From: Bog-473 sp963728845
GTDB taxonomy: Bacteria; Actinomycetota; Acidimicrobiia; Acidimicrobiales; RAAP-2
Direction: 5' to 3'
Assembly (NCBI GenBank): GCA_963728845.1
Contig: CAVSLS010000050.1
Location: 62,001 to 126,000 of the forward strand
DNA length: 64,000 nucleotides
Numbering within the stretch: position 1 is the first letter of the stretch; every line of letters begins with the position of its first letter. Both the position numbers and the translations under genes were made by a program. Of the stretch, positions 9,502 to 18,072 are shown one piece after another. A model generated the notes under the pieces. The model saw only the letters and a list, made by a program, of their open reading frames with translations. It was not told the DNA's origin and searched no databases.

Positions 9502-10787
9502 TCAGCCGATCGGGGTGAACTCCAGGTGCAGCCGCTGCAGGCCGCGCAGGATGTAGGTCGGCGCGTACTCGTAGTGGCGGTCGCCGGCGGGCCCGTGCTT
9601 CGCCTCGGAGATCGCTGATGTCCCCCAGGCGGGCCAGGAGCCGCTCGAGGCTGATGCGCGCCTCGGCACGGGCGAGCGGCCCTCCGGGGCAGGCGTGGGG
9701 CCCACGCCCGAAGGCGAGGTGCTCCTTGGCGTTCTCCCGGTCGACCCGGAACTCGTCCGGCTCCTCGAACCGCCGCGGGTCGCGCCCGGCGGCGCCGTTG
9801 ACGACCATGAGCGTCGTGCCGGCCGGGATCGGCACGCCTCCCACGGTGGTCGCGGTGCGGCTGAGGCGGAAGTCACCCTTGACCGGGCCCTCCATCCGCA
9901 GGACCTCCTCGACGAAGTTCGGGATGCAGGCGCGGTCCTCGCGCAGCAGCTGCTGCAGGTCCGGGCGTTCGCCGATCAGTTGGAGCGCAGCAGCGAGGAG
10001 CCGGACCGTCGTCTCCTGCCCGGCGGAGAACAGGTTGGCCGCCACCCGCACGACGTCGATGACCTCGGGCGTCGACCCGTCCGGGAAGGATGCCGTCGCC
10101 AACCCGGTCAACACGTCGTTGCGGGGCTCGCGCCGGCGGTCCTCGATGTAGGCCGTCAGCCGGTCGTAGAGGAACTCCAAGGGCGTGTGGCTCGAGCGAG
10201 CCCGAGCCGGTGCTGCCGAGACCCTGCGTCTCCGGGCGGTGGCCGCCCTGGAGCTCCTGGCGGAACCACTCGTGGTCGGACTCGGGCACGCCGAGCAGGT
10301 CGGCGATCACGTAGAAGGTGAAGGGGCCGGCGTAGCTCCTGATGAACTCGCACTCCCCACTCGCCGCGAACTCGTCGATCTGGCGGTCTGCGTGCCGCCA
10401 CATGAAGTCCTCGTTCTCCTTGAGCCGCTTCGGCGTGATGAGGCGCATCAGCATGCCCCGGTGCGCCTTGTGCTTGGGCGGGTCCATCACCGTGAGCTGG
10501 TCGCTGAAGGGCAACTCGTCGCGATGCTGCTCAATGAGCTCGCTGACGTCGTCGCCCACGAGCGGCACCGGGAAGCCGGGGAAAGGTCCGGTGACCGCAT
10601 TGCACGACGAGAAGGTGGTGGCGTCCGTGTAGACCGAGACCGCCTCGTCGTACCCGGTCACCATCACCACCCCATGGTGGGGCTCTCGTTGCACGGGGCA
10701 CTGCGAGCGGAGGTGCTCGAAGTAGGGGTAGGGATCGGCGACCAGCTCGTTCCCTCGGAAGAAGTCGATGCCGTCGAAGTCGCTCAT
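9502..10787 (-). CDS. Cytochrome P450 (frameshifted)
   Basis: Class I bacterial P450 monooxygenase of about 425 residues. Seen: the distal I-helix motif SAGQETT, the K-helix EEVLRME and the heme-ligand loop FGRGPHACPG with the proximal Cys. The N-terminus MSDFDGIDFFRGNELV and the region GPFTFYVIADLLGVPESD are typical. Frame changes lie near 10180 and 9600. It needs a separate ferredoxin and reductase, which are not obvious next to it. ATG 10787 has a good ribosome binding site (GGAGGAG). It is preceded by an ATTCTC-N6-GAGAAT repeat (10843-10860), so it may have its own promoter within the leftward gene set. Confidence 0.92.
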
Positions 10788-10842
10788 GGGTTCTCCTCCC
10801 CGCGCTGCGATCCCCAGACCCTCGATCGAGGTGGAGAACTAC

Positions 10843-10860
10843 ATTCTCACGTCGGAGAAT
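10843..10860 (-). promoter_or_regulatory. Palindromic operator upstream of the P450
   Basis: ATTCTC and GAGAAT, perfect reverse complements, flank six bases (ACGTCG). The site lies 56 bases upstream of the P450 start, between it and the CoA-ester lyase. The ATTC-N10-GAAT spacing is the same as in the repeat that overlaps the TetR start codon at 57228-57245, so the two may bind related TetR-type proteins. Confidence 0.55.
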
Positions 10861-10902
10861 ACTCGACTCGAACCACGCCCTCAAGGGGACCTGGGGATGC
10901 CG

Positions 10903-11829
10903 CTACGCCTCGGGAACGGCGGGCGCTCCCGCCAGCGAGGCCTTGTGCAGCGTGTTGGCGGCCAGGCGCATGTGGGCGGCGTCGACCAGCCTGCCGTCGC
11001 GCCCGATGGCCCCGACGCCGCCGGCCTCGGCCTCGCGGTAGCCCTCCAACGACCGCCTGGCGTCCTCGATCTCCTCGGCCGTCGGGGAGAACACCCCGTT
11101 GGCGATGGGCACCTGGCCGGGGTGGATGGCCCACTTGCCGTCGTATCCCAGCGCGCTCGCCTGGAGCGCAGCCTGCCGGTAGCCCTCGGGATCCTGGTAG
11201 GCGGGATAGGGCGCGTCGACGGCGTCGATCATGGCGGCCCGCGCCGCGGTGAGCACCTGGACGCGGGCGAAGTGCCAGAAGTCGCCCGGGTAGGGGACGA
11301 CCGGGTCGAAGTTGCCGTCGACCCGCGCGTGCAGCGACGCCGAGAGGTCGCCAGCCCCGAAGATGAGTGCCTCGACGCGTGGGCTCGCCCGGGCGATCTC
11401 GAGCGCGTTGGCCAGCCCCTCGGCTTCTTCGATCAAGACCTCCAGGCCGATCGGCCGTGCCAGTCCGAGCTTCGACTCGAGCTGGCCGAGCAGCACGTCG
11501 ACCCACCACACGTCGCGGGCGCCCCGCACCTTGGGCACGATCAACACGTCGAGCGCGTCCCGGGCGCCAGTGACCACCTCGATGATGTCGCCGTGGCACC
11601 AGGGGGTCTCGATGCCGTTGATCCGCACGGCCCGCACCGTCCGCCCCCAGTCCTGCCCGGTGAGCGCCCCGACGGCGGTCGCACGGGCCGACTCCTTGGC
11701 CGACGGCGCGCAGGCGTCCTCGAGGTCGAGGAACACCAGGTCGGCCCCCGCCGACGGCGCCTTCTCGCACATGCGCTCGCTGCTCGCCGGCGTGGCCAGC
11801 TCGGAACGTCGGGCTCGAGGTGCGCGCAC
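10903..11829 (-). CDS. CoA-ester lyase, HpcH/HpaI (CitE-like) family
   Basis: A 308-residue TIM-barrel lyase of the CitE/Mcl1 family, intact. Seen: VFLDLEDACAPSAKESAR (residues 33-50), whose Asp/Glu residues belong to the metal and substrate site, VRINGIETPWC around residue 68, and the C-terminal GKWAIHPGQV that is diagnostic of CitE-like proteins. The family cleaves or forms beta-hydroxyacyl-CoA or malyl/citramalyl-CoA thioesters, or acts as a thioesterase on malyl-CoA. The start is GTG 11829 after AAGGAGG. It follows a CaiB/BaiF transferase by 20 bases, so it probably splits the CoA ester made by that enzyme's pathway. Confidence 0.88.
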   Translation of the reverse strand: MRAPRARRSELATPASSERMCEKAPSAGADLVFLDLEDACAPSAKESARATAVGALTGQDWGRTVRAVRINGIETPWCHGDIIEVVTGARDALDVLIVPKVRGARDVWWVDVLLGQLESKLGLARPIGLEVLIEEAEGLANALEIARASPRVEALIFGAGDLSASLHARVDGNFDPVVPYPGDFWHFARVQVLTAARAAMIDAVDAPYPAYQDPEGYRQAALQASALGYDGKWAIHPGQVPIANGVFSPTAEEIEDARRSLEGYREAEAGGVGAIGRDGRLVDAAHMRLAANTLHKASLAGAPAVPEA

Positions 11830-11849
11830 GATGCCTCCTTCGTCCAAGG

Positions 11850-13052
11850 TCAGATGGTGCCGGCCGCCCGCAGCGCGTCCAGTCGCTCGGCGCCGAGGCC
11901 GAGGAGGCCACCGTAGACGGCGTCGTTGTCCGCGCCGAGAGCCCGACCCAGATGGTCGATCCCGCCCGGCGTCTCGCTCAAGATGGCCACGGGTGCCTGG
12001 ACGGTCATGGTCCCGAAGTCGGGGTCGTCCACCTCGACGAAGGAACCCCGCGCCCGCAGGTGCTCGTCGGCGAGCAGTTGCTGCGCGTCGTAGACGGGTG
12101 CCGCCGCAACCTCGGCCCGCTCGAACACCGACATGACCTCGTCCAGCGTCCGCTCGCCGATCCACCCGGCGACGAGCGCGTCGATCTCCAACGCGTGTGC
12201 CTGGCGCTGCACCGGGTCCACGTAGCGGGGGTCCTCCGCCAGGTCGGACCGGTCGATGGCACGGTACAGGCGCACCGCGATGTTGGGCGACGCGCTGGAG
12301 ATGGCGACCCACCTGGCGTCAGAGGTCTGGTACGCGTTGCGCGGCGCGCTGGCAGGGAGCAGGTTGCCGACGCGGCCGGGGACGATCCCGAGCTGGCTGT
12401 AGGCCAGGGTCGCCGTCTCTATCAGGCGGGCGAGCGGCTCCACCAGGTTGACGTCGACCAGCTGGCCGCCCCCGCCGTGGAGGTCGCGGTGGTACAGCGC
12501 CATCATCACCGCGAAGGTGGCGGACTGGGCCGCGACGCCGTCGGCCAGGAAGAAGGGTGGGAGCGTCGGCGGGCCGTCCGGCTGGCCGGTGATGTGGGCG
12601 AAGCCGCTCATGGCCTCGGCCAGGGTGCCGAACCCCGGGCGGTCGCTGGCGGGGCCGCCCCGGCCGTAGCCGCTGACGTGGAGCATCACGAGCCGGGGAT
12701 GGGCCTCGTGCACCGACTCGAAGTCCAGGCCCCACGTCGCCAGGGCGCTGGGGCGGTTGTTCACGACGACCACGTCGCTGACGTCGAGCAAACGGTGGAA
12801 CAGCTCTTGGCCGTCGGGGCTCCTGAGGTCGAGCGTGACACAGCGCTTGTTGCGGCTCATGCTCTTCCAGAAGAGGCCGATGCCGTCCTTGAGCTCGCCC
12901 CACGTGCGCAAGGGGTCGCCGACGCCCGGCTGCTCCACCTTGATGACGTCGGCGCCGAACTCGCCCAACGCCGTGGCCACCATCGGGCCCGCGGCCAGCG
13001 TGGCGGCGTCGATCACCCGGAGGCCCTCGAGGGGCCGGCGCGGCTCAGCCAC
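11850..13052 (-). CDS. CaiB/BaiF CoA-transferase family protein
   Basis: Class III CoA-transferase, 400 residues, intact. Seen: the N-terminal LEGLRVIDAATLAAGPM, GADVIKVEQPGVGDPLR, NKRCVTLDLRSPDG and the HVSGYGRGGP loop. In the family an Asp in the central domain forms the acyl-CoA anhydride; the local sequence AEAMSGFAHITGQPDGPP corresponds to that region. Members move CoA between acids or racemise 2-methylacyl-CoA. The GTG start at 13052 overlaps the end of the upstream LLM monooxygenase by eight bases, so the two are probably co-translated. Confidence 0.9.
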   Translation of the reverse strand: MAEPRRPLEGLRVIDAATLAAGPMVATALGEFGADVIKVEQPGVGDPLRTWGELKDGIGLFWKSMSRNKRCVTLDLRSPDGQELFHRLLDVSDVVVVNNRPSALATWGLDFESVHEAHPRLVMLHVSGYGRGGPASDRPGFGTLAEAMSGFAHITGQPDGPPTLPPFFLADGVAAQSATFAVMMALYHRDLHGGGGQLVDVNLVEPLARLIETATLAYSQLGIVPGRVGNLLPASAPRNAYQTSDARWVAISSASPNIAVRLYRAIDRSDLAEDPRYVDPVQRQAHALEIDALVAGWIGERTLDEVMSVFERAEVAAAPVYDAQQLLADEHLRARGSFVEVDDPDFGTMTVQAPVAILSETPGGIDHLGRALGADNDAVYGGLLGLGAERLDALRAAGTI

Positions 13053-14403
13053 TGCGCGGCGGAGGGGGGCGCGCGAGCCCCAGATGCTCGCGCAGCGTCG
13101 CCCCGGTGTAGTGGGCCCGGAACACGCCGCGCCGCTGCAGCTCGGGCACGACGAGGCGGACGACGTCCTCGTAGGCACCAGGTGAGTGGGTGGCCGCGAC
13201 GACGAAGCCGTCGCACGCACCGCTGTCGAACCAGGCCTCCATCTGGTCGGCGATGTCGGGCCCCGTCCCGACGAAGCGGGGGCCTTGCAGGAGCGTGGCC
13301 CGGTGCCCGGCCAGATCGGCCAGCTTGACTGTGTCGCCGCCGATGTGGGTCCGGATGTTCTGGACCAACCCCCGGATGCCCGACACCGACTCGATGAGCT
13401 CGTCGGTGATCGGTGCGTCCAGCGCCATGCCCGAGAAGTCGTAGTTCATGAGCTCGGAGAGCAGCGTGAGCGACGCCATCGGGTCGACCAGGTCGTTGAG
13501 GAACACCGCTTCGCGCTCTTCGGCGTGAGCCTGTGACTCCCCGACGACGGTGTAGGCCATGGGCAGCATCTTGACCGAGGCGGGCTCGCGCCCGCCTTCG
13601 CCGATGCGCTCCTTCTGGTCCTTGTAGTGCGAGCGGGCGATGTCGATGTCCGGGTCGCCGGTGAAGATCAGCTCCGCCCAGCGGGCGGCGAAGTCCCGCC
13701 CCCGGCCCGACGAACCCGCCTGGAGGAGGACCGGCCGTCCCTGCGGGCAGCGAGGGACGGTCAAGGGCCCGCGGACCGAGAACCACTCGCCGTCGTAGTC
13801 GAGCTCGTGCACCTTGGCGGGATCGGCGAACCGGGGCGTCGCCCGGTCCAGCACCAGCGCGTCGTCGTCCCAGGTGTCCCACAGCCCCGTCGTCGCCTCG
13901 AGGAACTCATCGGCCCGGTCGTAGCGCTTGTCGTGGGCCAGGTGCTCCTTGACGCCGTAGTTCTGGGCCTCGCTGTCGTTGACCGACGTGACCACGTTCC
14001 ACGCCGCCCGGCCGCCCGAGAGGTGGTCGAGCGTCGCGAAGGTGCGCGCCACGTGGAACGGGGAGTAATAGGTCGTCGAGTAGGTGGCGCCCAGCCCGAT
14101 GTGCCGTGTCGCTGCCGCCACGATGCCGAGCACGACGCTGAGGTCGAGCTTCACCGGGCGCGCTCCGGTGCGGACCGCCTCCGCCACCGACCCGCCGTAG
14201 ATGCCCGGCATGGCGAGACGGTCGTCGAAGAACATGAGGTCGAAGCAGCCGTCCTCGAGCGTCCGGCCGAGCTTCTCGTAGTAGCCCGCCGTCAGGAACC
14301 CGTGCTCGGTGGCCGGGTGGCGCCACGAACCGGCGTACACGGTCGCGTTCCCCGCCTGCATGAACCCGACCAGGGCCATCTGCCGTTTCGTCGTCTCGGC
14401 CAT
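13045..14403 (-). CDS. NtaA/SnaA/DszA-type FMN-dependent LLM monooxygenase
   Basis: A 452-residue flavin-dependent monooxygenase of the nitrilotriacetate/pristinamycin/dibenzothiophene-sulfone type, intact. Seen: the N-terminal QMALVGFMQAGN, SVVLGIVAAATRHIGLGAT, SPFHVARTFATLDHLSGGR and AWNVVTSVNDSEAQNYG, all classic for this branch, and PVLLQAGSSGRGRDFAA. These enzymes use FMNH2 from a separate reductase; the FMN-reductase-like gene at 23789 is one possible source. The ATG (14403) is 43 bases from the divergent GntR gene. It is the first gene of the leftward set ending at 7763. Confidence 0.92.
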   Translation of the reverse strand: MAETTKRQMALVGFMQAGNATVYAGSWRHPATEHGFLTAGYYEKLGRTLEDGCFDLMFFDDRLAMPGIYGGSVAEAVRTGARPVKLDLSVVLGIVAAATRHIGLGATYSTTYYSPFHVARTFATLDHLSGGRAAWNVVTSVNDSEAQNYGVKEHLAHDKRYDRADEFLEATTGLWDTWDDDALVLDRATPRFADPAKVHELDYDGEWFSVRGPLTVPRCPQGRPVLLQAGSSGRGRDFAARWAELIFTGDPDIDIARSHYKDQKERIGEGGREPASVKMLPMAYTVVGESQAHAEEREAVFLNDLVDPMASLTLLSELMNYDFSGMALDAPITDELIESVSGIRGLVQNIRTHIGGDTVKLADLAGHRATLLQGPRFVGTGPDIADQMEAWFDSGACDGFVVAATHSPGAYEDVVRLVVPELQRRGVFRAHYTGATLREHLGLARPPPPRSG

Positions 14404-14470
14404 CACTCCCCCCTTTTCGGGACACCCGGGAAACTAATATGTAATATGTCAGATATCAAACTGATCAGTA
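14404..14470. promoter_or_regulatory. Divergent promoter/operator region of the LLM and GntR genes
   Basis: The 42 bases between the two starts are AT-rich for this genome, with a direct repeat TAATATG / TAATATG (14435-14448); a palindrome CTGATCAG lies just inside the gntR coding start (14461-14468). The second TAATATG contains the GntR start codon, so a bound repressor could block its own translation start. FCD-type GntR proteins usually bind such AT-rich palindromes near their own gene. Confidence 0.5.
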
Positions 14471-15159
14471 CCACCGTCCGGGCCCAGGCGGCCAGCGAAC
14501 TGCGGGACCGGATCCTGACCGGCCGCCTGCAGCCCGGCGACCGTCTCGATCTCGACCAGCTCACCGCGGAGTTCGGGATCAGCCGGACCCCGGTCCGCGA
14601 GGCCCTGCTCCAGCTCTCCTACGAGGGGCTGGTCGACATCACCCCCCGCAGCGGCATGACCGTGGTGGGGATCACCCCCGAGGACGCGGTGGACAGCTTC
14701 GCCATCCTGGCCGCGCTGGCGGGCAAGGCGGCCGAGATGGCCACGGCGCGCCGCACGGCCGCCGGGCTCGCCCGGCTCCGTGACCTGGGCGATGCCATCC
14801 ACCGGTCGGGCGACGTCGTGGGGGCCAACCGCCGCTTCCACCGCGCCCTGAACCTCTCGGCGCGCTCGCCGCGCCTGCTCACCCACTTGCGCCAGGCGGT
14901 CAGAGTCGTGCCGGGAAATTACTTCGAGCTCTTCCCCGAGCAGGAGGAGCGGAGCCGCCGCGAGCACGCCGCACTGCTCGATGCGATGGAGCGCGGTGAC
15001 GGCCGGACGGCCCGCTCCCTGGCGGAGGACCATGTGCTCAGGGCCGGTGAGGCCCTCGGCGGGTGGCTGGCGGACAGGGCGGCGCAGCGGGACGACGAAC
15101 CTGCATCTCTTCGAGCAGCGCGCCCGGGCGTCACCCCTCCGGGCGGCGCTCGGATTTGA
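14446..15159 (+). CDS. GntR family regulator, FCD (FadR-like) type
   Basis: A 237-residue regulator, intact. Seen: the winged helix at residues 15-75 with LQPGDRLDLDQLTAEFGI and SRTPVREALLQLSYEGLV, which is the hallmark GntR motif, followed by an alpha-helical FCD effector domain containing NRRFHRALNLSARSP and REHAALLDAMERGD. FCD proteins bind small carboxylates, often with a metal. The gene is divergent from the LLM monooxygenase operon and probably controls it and itself. Its last 29 bases overlap the convergent enoyl-CoA hydratase gene. Confidence 0.92.
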   Translation: MSDIKLISTTVRAQAASELRDRILTGRLQPGDRLDLDQLTAEFGISRTPVREALLQLSYEGLVDITPRSGMTVVGITPEDAVDSFAILAALAGKAAEMATARRTAAGLARLRDLGDAIHRSGDVVGANRRFHRALNLSARSPRLLTHLRQAVRVVPGNYFELFPEQEERSRREHAALLDAMERGDGRTARSLAEDHVLRAGEALGGWLADRAAQRDDEPASLRAARPGVTPPGGARI

Positions 15160-15922
15160 GCAGCTGGTCCAGGTTCGCCCGGAGCTCGGGCGTCGTGAAC
15201 GAACGGTCCTCCGCGCTCAGCGCGAAGTCCAGCGACGCCAGGACGGCACGCTCGAGCTGGATGTTGATCACCCGCTTGGTGTCCTCGACCGCCCCTTTCG
15301 GCAGCCGGGCGATGCGATCGGCACAGGCCATGGCTTCGCTCAGCACTTCCTCGTCCGCGCAGACGTGGTTGACGAGACCGATCTCGGCCGCCCGGCGGGC
15401 GGGGATGCGGTCCCCCGTCAGCGCGTACTCCTTGGCGAGCTGGAGGCTGGTGAGCAGCGGCCACACCACGGGCCCGCCGTCGGCGGCGACGAGGCCGACC
15501 AGCACGTGAGGATCGGCCAGGTGCGCGCTCTCCGCCATGAACACGATGTCGGAGAGTGCGACGAGGCTGCAGCCGAGCCCGACGGCCGGACCGTTCACGG
15601 CGGCGACGATCGGCAGTCGGCACCGCATCATCCCCGTCACGATCTGGCGGCCGTGAGTGAGCGACGTCTGACGGAGGGCGGCATCGCTCGCCAGCTCGTC
15701 GATGTAGCCGAAGTCGCCCCCGGCGGAGAAGGCCCGGCCCGAACCGGTGATGACGGCGACCCGGGCCTCCTCATCGGCATCGAGCTGGGGGAACAACCCG
15801 GCCAGGGCGCTGTGGAGCACGTGGTTGGTCGCGTTGAGGTGCCCGGGCCGGTTCAGCGTGATCACGCGCACCGGACCCTCCGCTCGGACCTGCAGCTCGT
15901 CGGGGAGGTCGTAGGTGCTCAT
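15131..15922 (-). CDS. Enoyl-CoA hydratase/isomerase family protein
   Basis: A 263-residue crotonase-fold protein, intact. Seen: VITLNRPGHLNATNHV, the oxyanion-hole segment GSGRAFSAGGDFG and the second oxyanion loop VNGPAVGLGCSLVALSDI. The position of one catalytic Glu of classical hydratases reads ADPHVLVGLVAADGG, so the second acid is not the usual one and the reaction could be hydration, isomerisation or hydrolysis. The start ATG (15922) overlaps the stop of the upstream ACAD as ATGA. It is the last gene of a coupled four-gene set with a CoA ligase and two ACADs. Confidence 0.9.
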   Translation of the reverse strand: MSTYDLPDELQVRAEGPVRVITLNRPGHLNATNHVLHSALAGLFPQLDADEEARVAVITGSGRAFSAGGDFGYIDELASDAALRQTSLTHGRQIVTGMMRCRLPIVAAVNGPAVGLGCSLVALSDIVFMAESAHLADPHVLVGLVAADGGPVVWPLLTSLQLAKEYALTGDRIPARRAAEIGLVNHVCADEEVLSEAMACADRIARLPKGAVEDTKRVINIQLERAVLASLDFALSAEDRSFTTPELRANLDQLLKSERRPEG

Positions 15923-17049
15923 GAGGTGGGCAGCTCAAGGATCCGGCTCGCGACGAGGTTGCGCTGCACCTGCGACGTCCCGCCCATGACGCTCTGGGCG
16001 CGGCTGTAGAGGTACACCCGCAGCCAGGTGTCGGCTCCCGCCCTCTCCGTCCGGGCGCCGACGGAGAGGGCGGCGTGCCCGACGGCCTGTTCGACCGCGG
16101 TCATGAGAAGCTTGTCGACGGAGCCCTCGGGCCCGTGGGAGAGCCCGTCGAGCCGGTCGGAGAGCCGGCGGCTCACGTGGCACCGCAGCATCTCGGCTTC
16201 GACGATCGCCCACGCGAGGTCCCGCCGCTCCTCCGGCCCGAACGCACCGGGGCGCTCCTTGACGACATCGACCAACCCGTTGACGAGCTTGCCGTATCGG
16301 GCGACGTAGCCGAGCTCGCCGGGCTCGCGCTCGTGGCTGACCACGGTCATGGCGAGCCGCCAACCCTCGCCCACCTCTCCGATCATGTTCGCCTCGTCCG
16401 TCCGGGCGCCGTCGAAGACCACCTCGCCGAACTCCCGCGTGACCCCGTTGATCATCTTGAGCGGCCGCTGCGCAACGCCGGGCTGGCGCATCGGGACGAC
16501 GAACGCGGAGATCCCCCGGTGCTTGGGCACGTCGGGATCGGTGCGGGCCAGCACGAGGCACCAGTCGGCCGCGTCCGAGTAGCTGGTCCACACCTTGTGA
16601 CCACTGATCACGTACTCGTTGCCGTCGCGCTCGGCACGCGTGCGGAGCGAGGCCAGGTCCGAGCCTGCGTCGGGCTCGCTGAACCCCTGGCACCAGCGCT
16701 CGCGCCCGCTCACCAGCCCCGGCAGGAAGCGGCGCCGCACGTCTGCGCTGCCGTGGCGCAGGATGCCCCGGACCAGGTACCCCACGCTCGGCCTGGGTGG
16801 CGCGCCGGCCTTGATGAGCTCCTCGTCGAGGATGACCTCGTAGACGCTCGGGAGGCCGTGCCCCCCGATCTCCTTCGGCCATGACAGGCCGAAGAACCCG
16901 GCGTCGTAGAGGGTCTGGTGCCAGGCGGCCTGCCCGGCCCAGTACTCGTCGGCCGTCGACGATGGCGGCAGGCCCGGGTTGTGGCCGCTGAGCCAGTCGC
17001 GCAACCGCAGGCGGAAGGCGAGCTCTTCGGCGGAGTCAGCGAAGTCCAC
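15919..17049 (-). CDS. Acyl-CoA dehydrogenase, large-type subunit
   Basis: A 376-residue ACAD, intact. Seen: GFFGLSWPKEIGGHGLP, RWCQGFSEPDAGSDLAS (flavin/substrate loop, about residue 125), the YVISGHKVWTSYSD strand and the C-terminal MGGTSQVQRNLVASRIL. The residue pair normally reading EGT before the arginine-rich helix reads GGT, so the short-chain-type catalytic Glu is missing; this is usual for heteromeric ACAD subunits. The GTG start at 17049 lies inside the end of the upstream partner gene (14-base overlap), and its own stop overlaps the hydratase start. It very probably forms a complex with the partner at 17036-18072. Confidence 0.92.
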   Translation of the reverse strand: MDFADSAEELAFRLRLRDWLSGHNPGLPPSSTADEYWAGQAAWHQTLYDAGFFGLSWPKEIGGHGLPSVYEVILDEELIKAGAPPRPSVGYLVRGILRHGSADVRRRFLPGLVSGRERWCQGFSEPDAGSDLASLRTRAERDGNEYVISGHKVWTSYSDAADWCLVLARTDPDVPKHRGISAFVVPMRQPGVAQRPLKMINGVTREFGEVVFDGARTDEANMIGEVGEGWRLAMTVVSHEREPGELGYVARYGKLVNGLVDVVKERPGAFGPEERRDLAWAIVEAEMLRCHVSRRLSDRLDGLSHGPEGSVDKLLMTAVEQAVGHAALSVGARTERAGADTWLRVYLYSRAQSVMGGTSQVQRNLVASRILELPTS

Positions 17050-18072
17050 GATCGACCTCGACGCCGTGGGCGGCCAACACCCGGGCCAGGTTGTCCCCGA
17101 CCCCGCCGAGCACGTCGGCGGACAGGAGCGCTCGCCGCAGGAAGACGTGGGCGAGGCAGTCCCAGGTGTTGCCGATGCCGCCGTGCACCTGAATGGCGGT
17201 CTCACAGACTGTCCGCGCCGCCTGCGCGCAGTAGGCCTTGGCGGCCGAGGCCGCGGCCAGGGCGTCGGGGCCTGGCAGCGCGTCGACCGCCCACGCCGCG
17301 TGCAGCGCGATGCTGCGGGATCCCTCCAGGGCGACGAACGCGTCCGCCAAGATGTGCTGGACGGCCTGGAACGACCCGATGGCGACCCCGAACTGCCGGC
17401 GGGCGTGCGCGTAGTCGCACGCCAAGCGCGAGCGCCCCGCCCATGGTGCCGACGAGATCGGCGCACGCGACGGCCAGGCCGAGGCTCCGCCAGGCGGCGA
17501 CCTCGCCCTCGTGGATGCGGCGGGTCTGCCCGCTGACCGGGGCCGCCCGAGCCGTCGAGGCGCGCCATCGGCCGGGTCAGGTCGGCACCGGCCACGACGT
17601 CGGCTACGGGGACCGCACCGATGGCATACCCCTCCGGTCCGGCCACGAGCACCAACGCCGACGTGGCGGCGTCCGCGTCAATCGCCACCGCACCGGTGAC
17701 ATCGCCGTCCACCGCGCACGCCGGCTCTGTGAGGTCCGCCGTCAACGCCACCGTCTCGCGACCGGTGGCGGCCGGCACGCCGGCCAGGCGGCGCAGGTCC
17801 GCCGCCAGGGTGGGGCCCAGGAAGGCGATGTCGGCCAAACCCCGGCCGAGCTGCTCGGCGACGATGGCGACCTCGACCGCCGATGCCCACGGACCGCCGT
17901 CCTCGGCGAGCGTCCGCAGCTCGCGCCAGCCGGTCGCGTCCACCGCCGCATCGAGCTTGCCGGCCCGCTCGCGGTCGTCGAGGTGCGCCACGGCGCGGAC
18001 GCCGAGGCGGTCGACGACCTGCGCCGCGGAGCCACGCAGCGCGCCCTGCTCCGGTGAGAGCCGGACGTCCAC
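17036..18072 (-). CDS. Acyl-CoA dehydrogenase, small-type partner subunit (frameshifted)
   Basis: Partner ACAD of about 345 residues. The N-terminal half reads RLSPEQGALRGSAAQVVDR and VEVAIVAEQLGRGLADIAF; the C-terminal domain reads YAHARRQFGVAIGSFQAV and QVHGGIGNTWDCLAHVFLRR, both diagnostic of the steroid-type FadE partner subunits. Frame changes lie near 17555 and 17425. The start GTG (18072) overlaps the ligase stop as TAGTG. Being placed between a CoA ligase and the large-type ACAD argues that it acts on the acyl-CoA the ligase makes. Confidence 0.82.

Noticed and set aside
8312..9556. A 414-residue plus-strand reading frame
   Set aside because: It is antisense to the Rieske oxygenase, rich in Val/Glu/Arg from complementary codons, and shows no family motif.
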